A DNA stretch of 64,000 bases from Streptomyces sp. NBC_01723 (GCF_036246005.1 NZ_CP109171.1:8606001-8670000), one strand, 5' to 3'; numbered from the stretch's first letter, positions 27,793 to 38,591 are shown. Made by a program: numbers and translations. Notes: generated from the letters alone by a model not told the origin.

Positions 27793-27833
27793 CTGTTGTC
27801 CATTCCGTGTGGGGCGGGCCTCAGCGCCGCAGC

Positions 27834-27878
27834 GAACTTGACGCGTCAAGTTCTACTCCTTCGAACTTGACGCGTCAA
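27834..27878. promoter_or_regulatory. Double MarR-type operator
   Basis: GAACTTGACGCGTCAAGTTC at 27834-27853 is a perfect 20-base palindrome. A second site shares the TTGACGCGTCAA core (27867-27878) with the same left flank. The centres are 29 bases apart, about three helical turns. They lie between the divergent aldo/keto reductase and MarR genes, the usual arrangement for an autoregulated MarR dimer. Confidence 0.8.
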
Positions 27879-27900
27879 TAAGTGGGTCTAGGATGTCCTC

Positions 27901-28557
27901 ATGGCGAGGACGGCAGATGACACGAACGGCCGGCGCCGTCGGCGACCACGGAACGGGCCGACATCCGAGGCGACGGCTCGTGCCGACGAAGGCTCCGACT
28001 CGGGGGCGTCCACCGGTCCGGTTGCCGAGACGCGATGGCTGAACGGCGACGAGCTGGCGGCGTGGCTGGCCAACTCCGCGATCATGATCAGCCTGCCGGC
28101 CGCGCTGGATGCGCGCATGCAGCGCGAGGCTCAGCTGACCTTCTTCGAGTACATGGTGCTCTCGGTCCTCTCCGAGCAGCCGGATCGCACCATGCAGATG
28201 AGCGCCCTGGCCGCGCAAACGGCGGCGTCACTGTCGAGGCTGTCCCATGTCGTCGGTCGGCTCGAGAAGCGCGAACTGCTCGCACGGAAGCGGATCCCCG
28301 GTTCCGGAAGGCGCACCACCGCGACGCTGACCGAGGCCGGTTACGACGTAGTGGTGGCAGCGGCGCCGGGGCACGTAGCCGCAGTCCGCGAGTACCTGAT
28401 CGATGATCTCGAGCCCCACGAGCTGGCGGCACTGCGCCGCATCGGTGCCGCAGTGGACGCGGCCATCAAGCGCGAGCAACCCGATGCGAGCTCTGCAGCT
28501 TCGCCTTCGCCCGAAGCACCGACGATCCACAGCGGACCGAGGCGTACCGCGGACTGA
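27901..28557 (+). CDS. MarR-family transcriptional regulator
   Basis: A 218-residue MarR protein. The winged helix spans about residues 75-150, with QLTFFEYMVLSVLSEQPDRT, TAASLSRLSHVVGRLEKREL and the wing KRIPGSGRRTTATLT. Residues 1-40 are a basic, disordered extension. The last 30 residues (SSAASPSPEAPTIHSGPRRT) are unlike the family. The DNA there reads, in another frame, as a TetR C-terminal fragment (FAFARSTDDPQRTEAYRGLM), so the 3' end is probably a rearrangement junction. It is probably the repressor of the divergent aldo/keto reductase. Confidence 0.85.
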   Translation: MARTADDTNGRRRRRPRNGPTSEATARADEGSDSGASTGPVAETRWLNGDELAAWLANSAIMISLPAALDARMQREAQLTFFEYMVLSVLSEQPDRTMQMSALAAQTAASLSRLSHVVGRLEKRELLARKRIPGSGRRTTATLTEAGYDVVVAAAPGHVAAVREYLIDDLEPHELAALRRIGAAVDAAIKREQPDASSAASPSPEAPTIHSGPRRTAD

Positions 28558-28599
28558 TGGAGGAGCAGCGCCACGCGGTCCGCCAGCACGTCCGCGGCG

Positions 28600-28875
28600 C
28601 GGTCCTCGGCGTTCTATGCCCGGCATCAAGGCCGTCATCCGGAGAAGGAGGACCAGGCGGCCAACCGGAAGAAGAGGGGACGGCGCGGCGGACGGCCGGT
28701 CACCCACGATGCGGACCTGTACAAGGACCGCAACACCGTCGAACGCCTGATCAACAAGCTCAAAGCGTGGCGCGGGACCGCCGCCCGGTACGACAAGACG
28801 CCGGACAGCTACCTCGCCGCCCTCCACCTCCGCGGCACCGTCATCTGGCTTCACAGCCTCCAACCGACACCTTGC
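28600..28875 (+). pseudogene. IS5-family transposase C-terminal fragment
   Basis: One frame reads NRKKRGRRGGRPVTHDADLY, then RNTVERLINKLKAWRGTAAR and LAALHLRGTVIWLHSL, which is the end of an IS5-family transposase with the catalytic Glu in NTVER. The rest of the gene is absent. It ends about 20 bases before another IS5-family element in the opposite orientation, so this spot has been hit repeatedly. Confidence 0.7.
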
Positions 28876-28896
28876 TCGCGACTCCCCAGGGCCCTA

Positions 28897-29788
28897 GGAG
28901 TTGTCGTCAAATGTCACGCCCACATCAGCAGCGATGCGAGGGTGACGGCTGCCCGGAAGGACTCGGCGGTCTTGTCGTAGCGGGTGGCGATGCCGCGCCA
29001 TTGCTTGAGGCGGTTGAAGCACCGTTCGACGACGTTGCGCCGCTTGTAGACCTGCTTGTCGAAGGCCGGCGGGCGTCCGCCACGGCTGCCGCGTCGGAGC
29101 CGGTTGCGGGTCTGATCGGACCGTTCCGGGATGGTGTGCCGGATGTTCCGCTGCCGCAGCCAGGTGCGTATGGCCTTGGAGCTGTAGCCCTTGTCGCCGA
29201 TGACGTGGCCGGGTCGGACCCGGGGCCGGCCCGGCCCCAGCCGGGGCACCCGGATCGCCTCCATCACGGCGGTGAACTGGGTGCAGTCGTTGGTGTTGCC
29301 GCCGGTGACGGTGAAGGCGAGCGGTCGGCCCACAGCGTCGCAGGCCAGGTGGATCTTGCTGGTCAGGCCGCCTCTGGACCGGCCGAGTCCCGGGGTCCGG
29401 AGCCCCCTTTTCGCGCTCCGGCCGCGTGCTGGTGGGCCCGGACGATCGTGGAGTCGACCGACACCAGCCACTCGATGTCCCCGGCCGCGTCGGCCTTGGC
29501 CTGGGCAGCCCGGAGCATCCGCTCGAAGGTGCCGTCCTTGGCCCACCGGCGGAAGCGGGTGTGCAGCGTGGCCCAGGAACCGTACCGCTCGGGCACGTCC
29601 CGCCAAGCCGTACCGGTCCGGAACTTCCACACGATCCCGTTGAGGACCGTCCGGTCGTCCAGCCGCCTGCGGCCTCGCTCGGACCGGGGCAGCAGCGGCT
29701 GCACGAACGCCCATTCGGCATCGGAGAGTTCATGGCGACGTATCACCCGACCATGATCTCCGACCGAAGATTATTTGACGACAGACCC
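28897..29788 (-). mobile_element. IS5-family insertion sequence (two-frame, IS427-like)
   Basis: An 892-base element. Its ends share TGTCGTCAAAT and 13 of the 16 terminal bases; TA (or TAG) flanks both sides as a short target duplication. It holds two overlapping minus-strand frames that together make one DDE transposase, the usual layout of the IS427 group. It separates a truncated aldo/keto reductase gene (right) from the IS5 fragment (left). Confidence 0.85.
28914..29746 (-). CDS. IS5-family transposase, orfA/orfB with frameshift
   Basis: The first frame (29746 down to about 29363) encodes the N-terminal part, MIRRHELSDAEWAFVQPLLP and WLVSVDSTIVRAHQHAAGAR, including the first catalytic Asp in VDST. 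The second frame (ending at 28914) continues GLGRSRGGLTSKIHLACDAV, GDKGYSSKAIRTWL (second Asp) and NVVERCFNRLKQWRGIATRY (Glu). Joining needs a frameshift around 29,400, which in this group is normally programmed. All three DDE residues are present, so the element may be active. Confidence 0.82.
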
Positions 29789-29791
29789 TAG

Positions 29792-30208
29792 GTCGTCACG
29801 TCCGCGCAGGAGCTCCTCCGTCGGAGTGCGTCGGGAAGTGCACCCAGAGCAGGTTGATGTAGTCGGTGTCCAGGCGTTTCAGGCTGGCCTCCGCCGAGGC
29901 GACCATGTTCTTGTGGCTGTTGCCGGTCTTGGAGATGTCCGGCTGCCAGGTGGCGCCGAGGGGGAACTTGGTGGCCAGGACGAAGTGGTCGCGGTCGGTG
30001 GAGATCTGCTTTCCGGTCAGTTCCTCCGACTCCTCGAACTGGTAGCCGTCCGCGCTGGCGGGGAAGGTGCCGCCGGCCTCGGCGAATCGGTCGAAGATCC
30101 GGCGTGCCTCGTCCGCTTGGCGCCGGCGCCCCAGTCGGTGCCGAAGTTCGCGGTGCCGAGCGTGTACTCGGAGGCGCGCAGTCCGGTCCGGTGGCCGAAG
30201 GCCGTGTC
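29792..30208 (-). pseudogene. Aldo/keto reductase fragment
   Basis: On the minus strand the sequence reads LRASEYTLGTANFGTDWG, shifts frame near 30,110, then reads DEARRIFDRFAEAGGTFPAS, DGYQFEESEELTGKQIS and NLLWVHFPTHSDGG. This is the N-terminal half of an aldo/keto reductase with the Lys (ATKFP) and His (WVHF) motifs. The rest is cut off by the IS5 element at 29788 and is not found on its other side. Confidence 0.7.
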
Positions 30209-30273
30209 ATGCGTGAGGTGTCTTTGCGTGGGGGGTGGGAAGGCGGTCGCGCCGGGGTGGACGGGGGTGGGTG

Positions 30274-30966
30274 TCAGCCTGCGTTCGGCTGGTGTGCCGC
30301 GGACAGGTTCTGCTTGACGTATCGGCTGGTTCCGTCGGCGAGGATCTCGGGCAGGCCGGTCTCGATGCCATGCAGGGCCTGGGCCGCGACGTCGGCGGCG
30401 GCGACTTTCTGGTCGGCGGGTACGTCGGCGGCCATGTCGGTGTCCATGTAGCCGACGTGCAGCGCCGAGACGGTGATGCCGCGCGGCGCCAGTTCCTCAC
30501 GGGTCGCGTCGCTCAGCGCCCAGGCTGCGGCCTTGGAGGCCGCGTAGGAGCCGAGGCCGGCCGGGTGGAACCAGGACAGGGCGGACAGGACGTTGAGTAC
30601 GGCGCCGCCGCCGTTGCCCTCGATGACGGGGGCGAAGGCCCGGGTCGCGGCGAGCGGGCCGAAGAAGTTCGTCTCCATCTCGCGACGTACCTCGTCCAGG
30701 TCGCCGCCGATCAGCGTCGCGCCGGTGGAGATGCCCGCGTTGTTGATCAGCAGCGTCGCGTCGTAGGTGATGCGGGCGGCCTCCCGTATCGACTCCTGAT
30801 CCGTCACGTCGAGGCGCAGCGGGGTGACGCCCGGCAGGTCGACCGACTCGGGACGCCGGGCCGCCGCGTAGACCTTCGCGCCGTGCTCGACGAGCTGGGC
30901 TGCCAGGTATCGCCCGAGCCCCCGGTTTGCGCCGGTGACGACCGCGACCGCGTTCTTCAGTTCCAT
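30274..30966 (-). CDS. Short-chain dehydrogenase/reductase
   Basis: A 230-residue classical SDR. The nucleotide-binding motif is TGANRGLG, followed by NNAGIS; the catalytic Ser lies in NVLSALSWFH and the Tyr-Lys pair in YAASKAA. The start at 30966 (MELKNAVAVVTGANRGLG) is set by homology. It is divergent from a TetR gene with a palindromic operator between, so it is probably the TetR target. Confidence 0.88.
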   Translation of the reverse strand: MELKNAVAVVTGANRGLGRYLAAQLVEHGAKVYAAARRPESVDLPGVTPLRLDVTDQESIREAARITYDATLLINNAGISTGATLIGGDLDEVRREMETNFFGPLAATRAFAPVIEGNGGGAVLNVLSALSWFHPAGLGSYAASKAAAWALSDATREELAPRGITVSALHVGYMDTDMAADVPADQKVAAADVAAQALHGIETGLPEILADGTSRYVKQNLSAAHQPNAG

Positions 30967-31010
30967 GCTCACTCCTGGTCCTGGCGGGCACCGGCGGTGC
31001 CCGCAGCAGA

Positions 31011-31032
31011 TTAGATTATGGAGACAATCTAA
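31011..31032. promoter_or_regulatory. TetR-type operator
   Basis: TTAGATT, eight bases, then AATCTAA form a perfect 7-base inverted repeat between the divergent SDR and TetR genes, 45 bases from the SDR start and 49 bases from the TetR start. This is an A/T-rich island in GC-rich DNA and is well placed for repression of both genes. Confidence 0.65.
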
Positions 31033-31080
31033 ACATGGGTTTACGATAGATGCCAGCCGACATCCAAACGGGAGGTGGCC

Positions 31081-31641
31081 ATGGGCCGCGTATCGCAGGC
31101 GCAGGCGGAGGAAAATCGCAGGCGGGTGGTGGACACCGCATCCCGGCTGTTCCGGGAGCAGGGCACGCAGGTCAGCGTCGCCGACCTGATGAAGGCGGCC
31201 GGCCTCACCCACGGCGCCTTCTACAAGCAGTTCGCGTCCAAGGAGGCGCTCGTCGGCGAGGCCACCGCCCATGCGTTCGCCGAGCTCGCCCGGCGCTACG
31301 CCGGGGGACTCGAGCGGTACGAAGAGCGGCGCGACGCCGCCCAGCGGGTGCTGATCGACACCTACCTCTCCGTCGAGCATCGCGACGGCCCGGCGGACGG
31401 CTGTCCGGTCGCAGCCCTCGCCTCCGACATCGCGCGCGAGGGCGGGGGGCGTGAGGCCCGTCGCGTCTACACCGAGGGGGTGGCCGACTTCGCCGATTTC
31501 CTCGCCACCGACGACCAGGACGGCATCGTCCGCCTCTGCACCCTGTTCGGTGCGCTGGTCCTGTCCCGGGCCACCAACGGCTCTCCGCTCTCCGAAGAGA
31601 TCCTCGCCGCCGCGCACGCAACCTTGACCGAAGCAGGCTGA
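31081..31641 (+). CDS. TetR-family transcriptional regulator
   Basis: A 186-residue TetR protein starting MGRVSQAQAEENRRRVVDTA. The helix-turn-helix is VSVADLMKAAGLTHGAFYKQF. The C-terminal ligand domain with CPVAALASDIAREGG is typical of the subfamily that controls divergent SDR genes (YcdC/NemR-like). It is probably autoregulated through the palindrome at 31011-31032. Confidence 0.88.
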   Translation: MGRVSQAQAEENRRRVVDTASRLFREQGTQVSVADLMKAAGLTHGAFYKQFASKEALVGEATAHAFAELARRYAGGLERYEERRDAAQRVLIDTYLSVEHRDGPADGCPVAALASDIAREGGGREARRVYTEGVADFADFLATDDQDGIVRLCTLFGALVLSRATNGSPLSEEILAAAHATLTEAG

Positions 31642-31943
31642 TTGAGGGCGCGGTGCGGGTGCACGTCGACCGCGCGTGTGGGTGCCGAAGTGTCTGTGGC
31701 CGGGCGGAGGTGTTGAGGGAAGGGGGCTGGCGCCTGGTGTGCCGGTCCCACCGTGCGCGAGTCGGTTCCGTGTCGCATGCCCGTGAAGTATTGGTTGCGC
31801 AGCCGACGTCAGCGTGTCAGCAGGACTGCGATCTGCTCACGGATGGCGCGTTGGACGCCCGCAGCATCGAACCACCCCCGCCCCCGTCCCCGGTCGCTGT
31901 CGGTGCTGTCCCGTAGAGGAGCAGAGCGTCAGGACTGACCGCC

Positions 31944-32384
31944 TCACCCCCGCCGAGGGGGTGGTGGACTTCGGGAATCCAGTCCAACTGGTGGCACCGA
32001 AGGCTGGCACGCGTCCCTACGCCGGCAGGCGTCCTGGACGAACGCCAGCCCGGTGTCCGTCACCGTCAGCGCGTGCCCGATCCGTAGCCTCGCGGCGGTC
32101 GGGTCGGATACGGTCCGCGACGGCCGCCAGCCCCGCAGCTCCGGCCGCTCGGAGGCGATCTGCGCCCCGTACTGGGTGAGGAACCAGCAGCGGGTCCGGC
32201 CGGCTTGCGGCAGCGTCACCCGGTCCACCGGCCTTTTCTTGCACGGTTTGGGCAGCTGCCGCCGGGTCTGCTTGATCCGCATTCTGGGCGTGATCAGTAC
32301 ATGTATCTGCTCTGTCGTCCCCGTCCGGTACTGCGTTACAACGGCCAGCGCCGGCCGGTCCCCACGGCCCGCGTCCGCGTGCAC
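31944..32384 (-). pseudogene. Replication-relaxation-like protein relic
   Basis: The frame contains FLTQYGAQIASERPELRGW, PSRTVSDPTAARLRIGHALT and VTDTGLAFVQDACRRR, which resembles the central region of the replication-relaxation family found on actinomycete integrative elements. The normal N-terminal winged helix and C-terminal half are missing or garbled. The rest of 31642-32827 holds nothing I recognise. Confidence 0.5.
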
Positions 32385-32827
32385 CGTCCCTCAAGCTCCT
32401 GCCGTGAAGGGGGCATGCGGTGCCGCACCGTCGCGGAACCGCTGATCCTGTCCACGGCACTGGCCGGCCTCGCTCAGGCCGTCGGCTGTGTGGGTCCGGC
32501 CGTGGTTGCGAAGTGAGAACACCGTTCCCGGCTTCGCCTGCAATCCCACCACGGGCCGGTCCGGCAACTCCGTTGGTATCTGTGCTCCCCACTTGAACCC
32601 GCAGCTTAAGGATGTAGGCTGCTATGCCTTTCATGGGGTGGTGGGGTGTCTGGCATTGTTCTTTTTGTGCGCCTTTTGCGCTGGTCGTGGGCCGAAAGGA
32701 GAAGGGGAGGGGAGGGGGTGTTGGGGGGTTGGTGTGTGGGGTCGGGGGGTGGGGTCGGGTCTTGGTCTTGGTGTGTGTTGGCGGGTGCCTGGGTGCTGGC
32801 CTGGTGGGAGGTGGGTGTTGTTCTGGG

Positions 32828-33889
32828 CTATTCGCTGTTTGCCGATGCGGCTGTGGGCCTGGTGGGCGTGGTGGGTGTGGTGGGTGGGGTGGTGGTGAGG
32901 GTGGTGGTGAAGATGGGTTGGTTGTTTTGGTGGCCGGTGATGTGGATGGTGTGGGGTTGGTGGGGGTGGGGGTGGGCGTTGATGAGGCAGGGTTGGTCGA
33001 GTTCGGCGTATTTGGTGAAGTGGGTGGTGAGGTGGTGGGGTTGGGTGGTGGGTTGGCCGAGGAGGGCGGTGGCGGCTTGGCGGGCGGCTTCGAGCAGGAG
33101 CATGCCGGGGATGTGGTCGACGTGGTGGTCGAAGAGGATGGGGTGGCGGGTGTCGGTGCGTAGTTGCCATTGGTGGGGGTGGGGGGTGGGGGTGAGGACG
33201 ACGTCGGCGGGGGAGTGGCGTCCGACGGTGTGGGGGGCGGTGGGGGTGGTGAGGGGGATGGGGGTGTGGTGGGGGGTGAAGACGTGTGGGGGGCGTAGTC
33301 GCCGGTATACGGCGGGGGTGACGACGCTGAAGGAGATCTGGCCGTGTCCGGCGGGCTGTCCGTGGCGCTGGAGGGTGGTCTCGTAGCGCAGGGCGGCCAG
33401 GCGTCGGCCGTGTCGGGTGATGTCGGTGCAGGTGATGTGGAGGTCGAGGTCGGCCGGTGCGTGGCCCACGTGCAGCTGGCCGGGTTCGACGGTGAGGGTG
33501 AGTTCTTCCAGCAGGAAGTGGTGTCCGAGGGGGACGCCGAACTCGGCGTGTGCGAGCAGGGCTCCGGCCTGGCGGATCGTTTCAGCGGCGATGAGGGGGT
33601 CGTGGTTTCCGTTGAGGGGGGTGAAGAAGCTGTGGCCGCGCGGCCATTGTGCGCGCATGGTGTAGCGGGTCTCGGTCAGGCGTTGCCAGTCGGTGAGCAT
33701 CACCTCGGCGACGGCTGCCCGGTGGACCAGTTCGCTGGGGACGGTGGAGGTCCAGGGTCCGTGGCCCGGGACGGCCGGCAGGTGCGGCAGGTGCGGCAGG
33801 TGCGGCAGGTGCGGCGGGTGTGGCGGGGCTGTGGGTGGTGCCGGCTGTGCGGCCGGCGGTCTGACGGTGTCGAACGTGCTCGCGGTCAT
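32828..33889 (-). CDS. AfsA-like gamma-butyrolactone biosynthesis protein
   Basis: A 353-residue AfsA/ScbA-family protein with two hotdog repeats. The first holds VHRAAVAEVMLTDWQRLTET with FFTPLNGNHDPLIAAETIRQ, and the second DHHVDHIPGMLLLEAARQAA. The family condenses a beta-ketoacyl-ACP with dihydroxyacetone phosphate to make butyrolactone-type signals. Residues about 24-40 are a Pro-His-rich (HLP) repeat arising from a 9-base tandem repeat at about 33779-33822. The start ATG at 33889 is fixed by MTASTFDTVRPP. The His-Pro-rich C-terminus is unusually low in complexity. It lies by a receptor gene and two SARPs, which supports a signalling role. Confidence 0.85.
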   Translation of the reverse strand: MTASTFDTVRPPAAQPAPPTAPPHPPHLPHLPHLPHLPAVPGHGPWTSTVPSELVHRAAVAEVMLTDWQRLTETRYTMRAQWPRGHSFFTPLNGNHDPLIAAETIRQAGALLAHAEFGVPLGHHFLLEELTLTVEPGQLHVGHAPADLDLHITCTDITRHGRRLAALRYETTLQRHGQPAGHGQISFSVVTPAVYRRLRPPHVFTPHHTPIPLTTPTAPHTVGRHSPADVVLTPTPHPHQWQLRTDTRHPILFDHHVDHIPGMLLLEAARQAATALLGQPTTQPHHLTTHFTKYAELDQPCLINAHPHPHQPHTIHITGHQNNQPIFTTTLTTTPPTTPTTPTRPTAASANSE

Positions 33890-34519
33890 CGCTCCCCCAG
33901 AACGAGATCGGAGATGGTCTGCGGAGGCCCAAAAGATAGAGACCACCCGGTTTGATTTCCAGAGGAATCGCAGCCTCCGCCCGGGAATGTTGCGAGCCGG
34001 CGTCGAGGGCCGGTCCGGTGGGCGGCCTTGGGTGCCGGCCCGCTCGTGGGGGTCGTTGCAGTTCACGCCGTGCCGGTCCGGGCGGGTGTGGGCGGGTGGC
34101 GGGCCGAGTGGTTCTCGAGCGGGGCTGAGGCGGTCCTGCAGCGGGGCGGGGCACGGTGGCTGCAGTGGAGAGGAGCGGACATGGGTGAATCCGGTGCCCG
34201 GGCCCCGGTGTTGCGTATCGAGCGCGGCCGGGCCGGCGAGCAGGAACTGGCCGCGCTGACGGCGGTGCTGTGTGCGGTACTGGCCCGGCGGGCGCGGGCC
34301 GCACACCGCGTGCCGGCCGCGGGGCAGGAGCCGCCCGGCGCGGCGTCCTGGCGCCCGGAGAGCCCCCGGGCGGCCCACCGCCCGCCCCACTGCTGGCAGT
34401 AACACCCCCGGCCCCCCCCGGCCGTCCGCCGCCCCGTCCGTCCTGCGGCCGACGGCACGAACACCCCCCACCCCCCACCCCCCTCGTCCCCGTCCGCCGC
34501 ACGACCGGTGAGCAGGGCC

Positions 34520-35030
34520 GCCAGACCCCAGACCCACGCCCAGACCAAGACCCCCAGACCCAGACCCCCAAGCCCAGACCGGGACCCAACCCCCAACCCC
34601 CAACCCCCAACCCTCAACCGCAGACTTCAGGCCAAGACCGAACCCAGGCACAGGCCCAAGCCAAGACCCAAACCTCAGACCCGGACCCCCCTAGCCCAGA
34701 CCGGGACCCAACCTTCAACCCTCAACTGCAGACCTCAGGCCAAGGCCGAACCCAGGCCCAGGCCGAGGCCGAAACCCAAACCTCAGAGCCAGGTGCCGAG
34801 ACCGCAACCCAGAACCAAGCCCAGAACCAGGCCCAGAACCAAGCCCAGAACCAGGCCCAGAACCAGGCCGAGACCCAAAGCCCAACCCCAGGCCCAGAAC
34901 CAGGCCCAACCCCAGGCCCAACCCCAGGCCCAGGCCAGACCCAAGCCCAAACCCATGCCCAAGCCGAGGTCCGGGCCCATGCCCAGGCCGAGGTCCAGGT
35001 CCAGGCCAGGTCCTGCCGTTTCCTCCGTCC
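34520..35030. repeat. C/A-rich repeat tract between the AfsA-like and carboxylase genes
   Basis: The 1.37-kb gap between divergent genes holds a tract made almost only of C, A and G in CCAGACCC/CCCAGGCC-like units. A block of about 122 bases beginning GCCCAGACCGGGACCCAAC is repeated at 34572 and 34694. From about 34809 to 34875 a 12-base unit (CCAGAACCAAGC/CCAGAACCAGGC) repeats five or six times. Reading frames through it give only Gln-Ala-Asn-Pro repeats, so I do not call a gene. Strand composition is strongly asymmetric. The flanks of the gap (33890-34520 and 35030-35190) hold no recognisable gene. Confidence 0.8.
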
Positions 35031-35194
35031 CTGGTGTGTTGTTCGGCCGGGGCCCCGGGAGGGTGGGTCGGGGGCAGCCCCGGCCGGGCGGCGGGTGGCG
35101 GGCGGGGGGCGGGGGGCGGTTGCGGTTGTGGCGGGTGGCTGTGTCCGGCGGGTCATTTTTCAGCTGATGTGTGTGCGCACGGCACCCACCCCCC

Positions 35195-35221
35195 TGTAAA
35201 CCGCACAGACGGTTTGTTAAC
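35195..35221 (+). promoter_or_regulatory. ARE-like operator upstream of the carboxylase gene
   Basis: AAACCG (35198-35203), six bases, CGGTTT (35210-35215) is a perfect inverted repeat within TGTAAACCGCACAGACGGTT. It resembles the autoregulatory elements bound by gamma-butyrolactone receptors. It lies 45-65 bases before the GTG start of the carboxylase gene, and the next gene downstream encodes such a receptor. Confidence 0.7.
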
Positions 35222-35260
35222 CTGGTGGTTCGTGCCGGTCGCGCCCGGGAGGGAGGCATC

Positions 35261-36853
<1,593 letters not shown>

Positions 36854-36866
36854 CGGAGCACTCCGC

Positions 36867-37484
36867 ATGGCCCGACAGCAACGAGCGCTGCGCACCCGCC
36901 AGGCGCTGATCACGGCGGCCGCCACGGTCTTCGACCGCGACGGCTTCAGCGTGGCCTCGCTCACCGCGATCAGCTCCCTGGCCCAGGTGAGCAACGGAGC
37001 GCTCCACTTCCACTTCGCGAACAAGGCCGCCCTGGCCGACGCGGTGGAACAGGCCGCCGCCCAGCGGCTTCAGACCATCGTCACCGCCCACGAAGGCAGC
37101 GCCGGCAACTGCCTGCAGCTGCTCGTCGACACCTCCCACGACCTCGCCCGCCGGCTCGCCGCGGACGTGGTGCTGCGCGCCGGCTTCGAACTGGGCCGCA
37201 ACCGGGTCCGCGGAGCGGGCCAGGCACTGCACCGCCAGTGGCACGCCTGGGTCGCAGCCGCCCTCGAACGCGCGGCCGGCGAAGGGGTGCTGGGCGAGGT
37301 CGCACCCGAGACGGTGACGTCCTCCGTGGTGGCCGCGACGACCGGCTTCGAGGTCCTGGGCACCCGCGACCCCCAGTGGCTCTCGCACGCCACCCTCACC
37401 CGCTTCTGGCAGCTCCTGCTGCCCCGGCTGGCCGCCGCCCCCGCCCTCACCTCCCTCACCGCCGCCGGCACCCGCCCCCACTGA
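36867..37484 (+). CDS. ArpA/ScbR-like gamma-butyrolactone receptor (TetR family)
   Basis: A 205-residue TetR protein of the butyrolactone-receptor group. The DNA-binding helices end in the hallmark VSNGALHFHFANKAALAD. The C-terminal domain with WQLLLPRL resembles the ligand pocket of ArpA/ScbR and pseudo-receptors such as AlpZ. It follows the carboxylase gene by 13 bases, probably in one transcript, which would make it autoregulated via the ARE-like site at 35195. It likely also represses the first SARP through the site at 38463. Confidence 0.88.
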   Translation: MARQQRALRTRQALITAAATVFDRDGFSVASLTAISSLAQVSNGALHFHFANKAALADAVEQAAAQRLQTIVTAHEGSAGNCLQLLVDTSHDLARRLAADVVLRAGFELGRNRVRGAGQALHRQWHAWVAAALERAAGEGVLGEVAPETVTSSVVAATTGFEVLGTRDPQWLSHATLTRFWQLLLPRLAAAPALTSLTAAGTRPH

Positions 37485-37648
37485 CCCCCCCCCGGAGAGG
37501 GCACGCGGCCCCCCCGCCCCCACTGACCCCCCGGAGAGGGCACGCGGCCCCCGCCCCCGGGGACCCGCACCCCCGGGGATTCGCACCCCCCGGGGATTCG
37601 CACCCCCCGGGGACCCGCACCCCCGGGGATTCGCACCCCCGGGGACCG
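37479..37648. repeat. Tandem repeats downstream of the receptor gene
   Basis: Two nearly identical units of about 40 bases (CACTGACCCCCC, GGAGAGGGCACGCGGCC) lie at 37479-37558, the first overlapping the receptor's stop codon. Directly after, a 16-17-base unit GGGGATTCGCACCCCC or GGGGACCCGCACCCCC is repeated five times plus a partial (37559-37648). Each unit is itself partly self-complementary. From here to 38450 the DNA is GC-rich and shows no recognisable gene. Confidence 0.75.
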
Positions 37649-38457
37649 GCCTCTGCTGACTCCTTGTCCCGGCCCCGGGCAACCCCCGGCACCCCGCCGG
37701 CCCCGGCCGCCTCGGTAACCCCGGCCGCCCCGGGGCGGGCAGCCCTGCCCGGGAGGCACCCGCAACCCGCAGCCGACCTCCTCGGTTCCGGCCGCCCCCA
37801 CCCCGCAACCCGTGGGCGGCGGAGCCCGGTCCCGGCCGCCCACACCCCGCAACCCGCAGCCCGCAGCTGCCGGGTCCTCAGCCTTCGAGCCGACCGTGCC
37901 GGCCGCCTGCGGCCGCCGTCCCGCCCGCGCGCGCCGAGTGCCCTGCGGCTTGGGCCTGCCACCGCCGCAGCGGCCTCCCGTCGCGGCTCCGGCTCCGGCC
38001 GGCACGCACCCCCAGCTCTGCCCCGCCCCCACGCCTGCCCACTTCCGCCGCGTCCGGACGCCCTCCGGGCCTGTCCCCCCGGTACGTCCTCGCGGCCTGT
38101 CCGCCGTCCCCGTACGCTCGCCCTCCCGCCGCGCCCGGACGCCCTCCCGCCGCGCGCGGGCGGACACTGCCCCGCCCTCGCCCATAACAAGACCATGCGC
38201 CCTGTTCTTTGGGGGGCCGTGCCCGGGCGGCGGTTCCCGTCCGGGCGTCCGTGCCCCGGACGGAGCAGCCGCCGGGAGGCCGGAACCTGCCCCTCCAGCG
38301 TGGCATACCGGCCTCGACTCCACCTGGAACATCGCCCCCGCGGGCGCGGCAACTCCCCCCGTATGAAGGGCTTTCCGTCCTGGTGGCACGAGCGTGCGCC
38401 CGGCGTCCGCCGCCGTCGGCCCCGGGCGCCGGGATGGCCGGATGTGCGCCACCCCCA

Positions 38458-38487
38458 TTGACAAACCGACTGTGCTGTTTTTTTAAT
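38458..38487 (+). promoter_or_regulatory. Promoter with overlapping ARE-like operator for the first SARP
   Basis: A consensus -35 TTGACA (38458-38463) and a -10-like TTTAAT (38482-38487, spacing 18) lie about 100 bases upstream of the SARP start. Between them AAACCG, six bases, CTGTTT (38463-38480) matches the ARE-like site at 35198 with one mismatch and the same spacing. A receptor bound here would block RNA polymerase, the classical way a butyrolactone receptor silences a SARP gene. Confidence 0.65.
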
Positions 38488-38591
38488 CGTCTTCGAGCCA
38501 GTGTCGTCGAGAGCCCTCCGGGTGTCCAAGCGGCGGCCCTCGCGGCACGGACCCGCAGCAACCGGCATGGGACTCCAAGGGGGACAAGACA

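Noticed and set aside
34504..35167. Long open frames (for example PRPRPRPKP and NQAQNQAQ repeats) across the repeat tract
   Set aside because: They arise on both strands from simple repeats, have no ribosome binding site and resemble no protein family.
38363..38461. Small frame MKGFPSWWHERAPGVRRRRP just before the SARP promoter
   Set aside because: Only 32 codons, arginine-rich, no ribosome binding site; likely chance.
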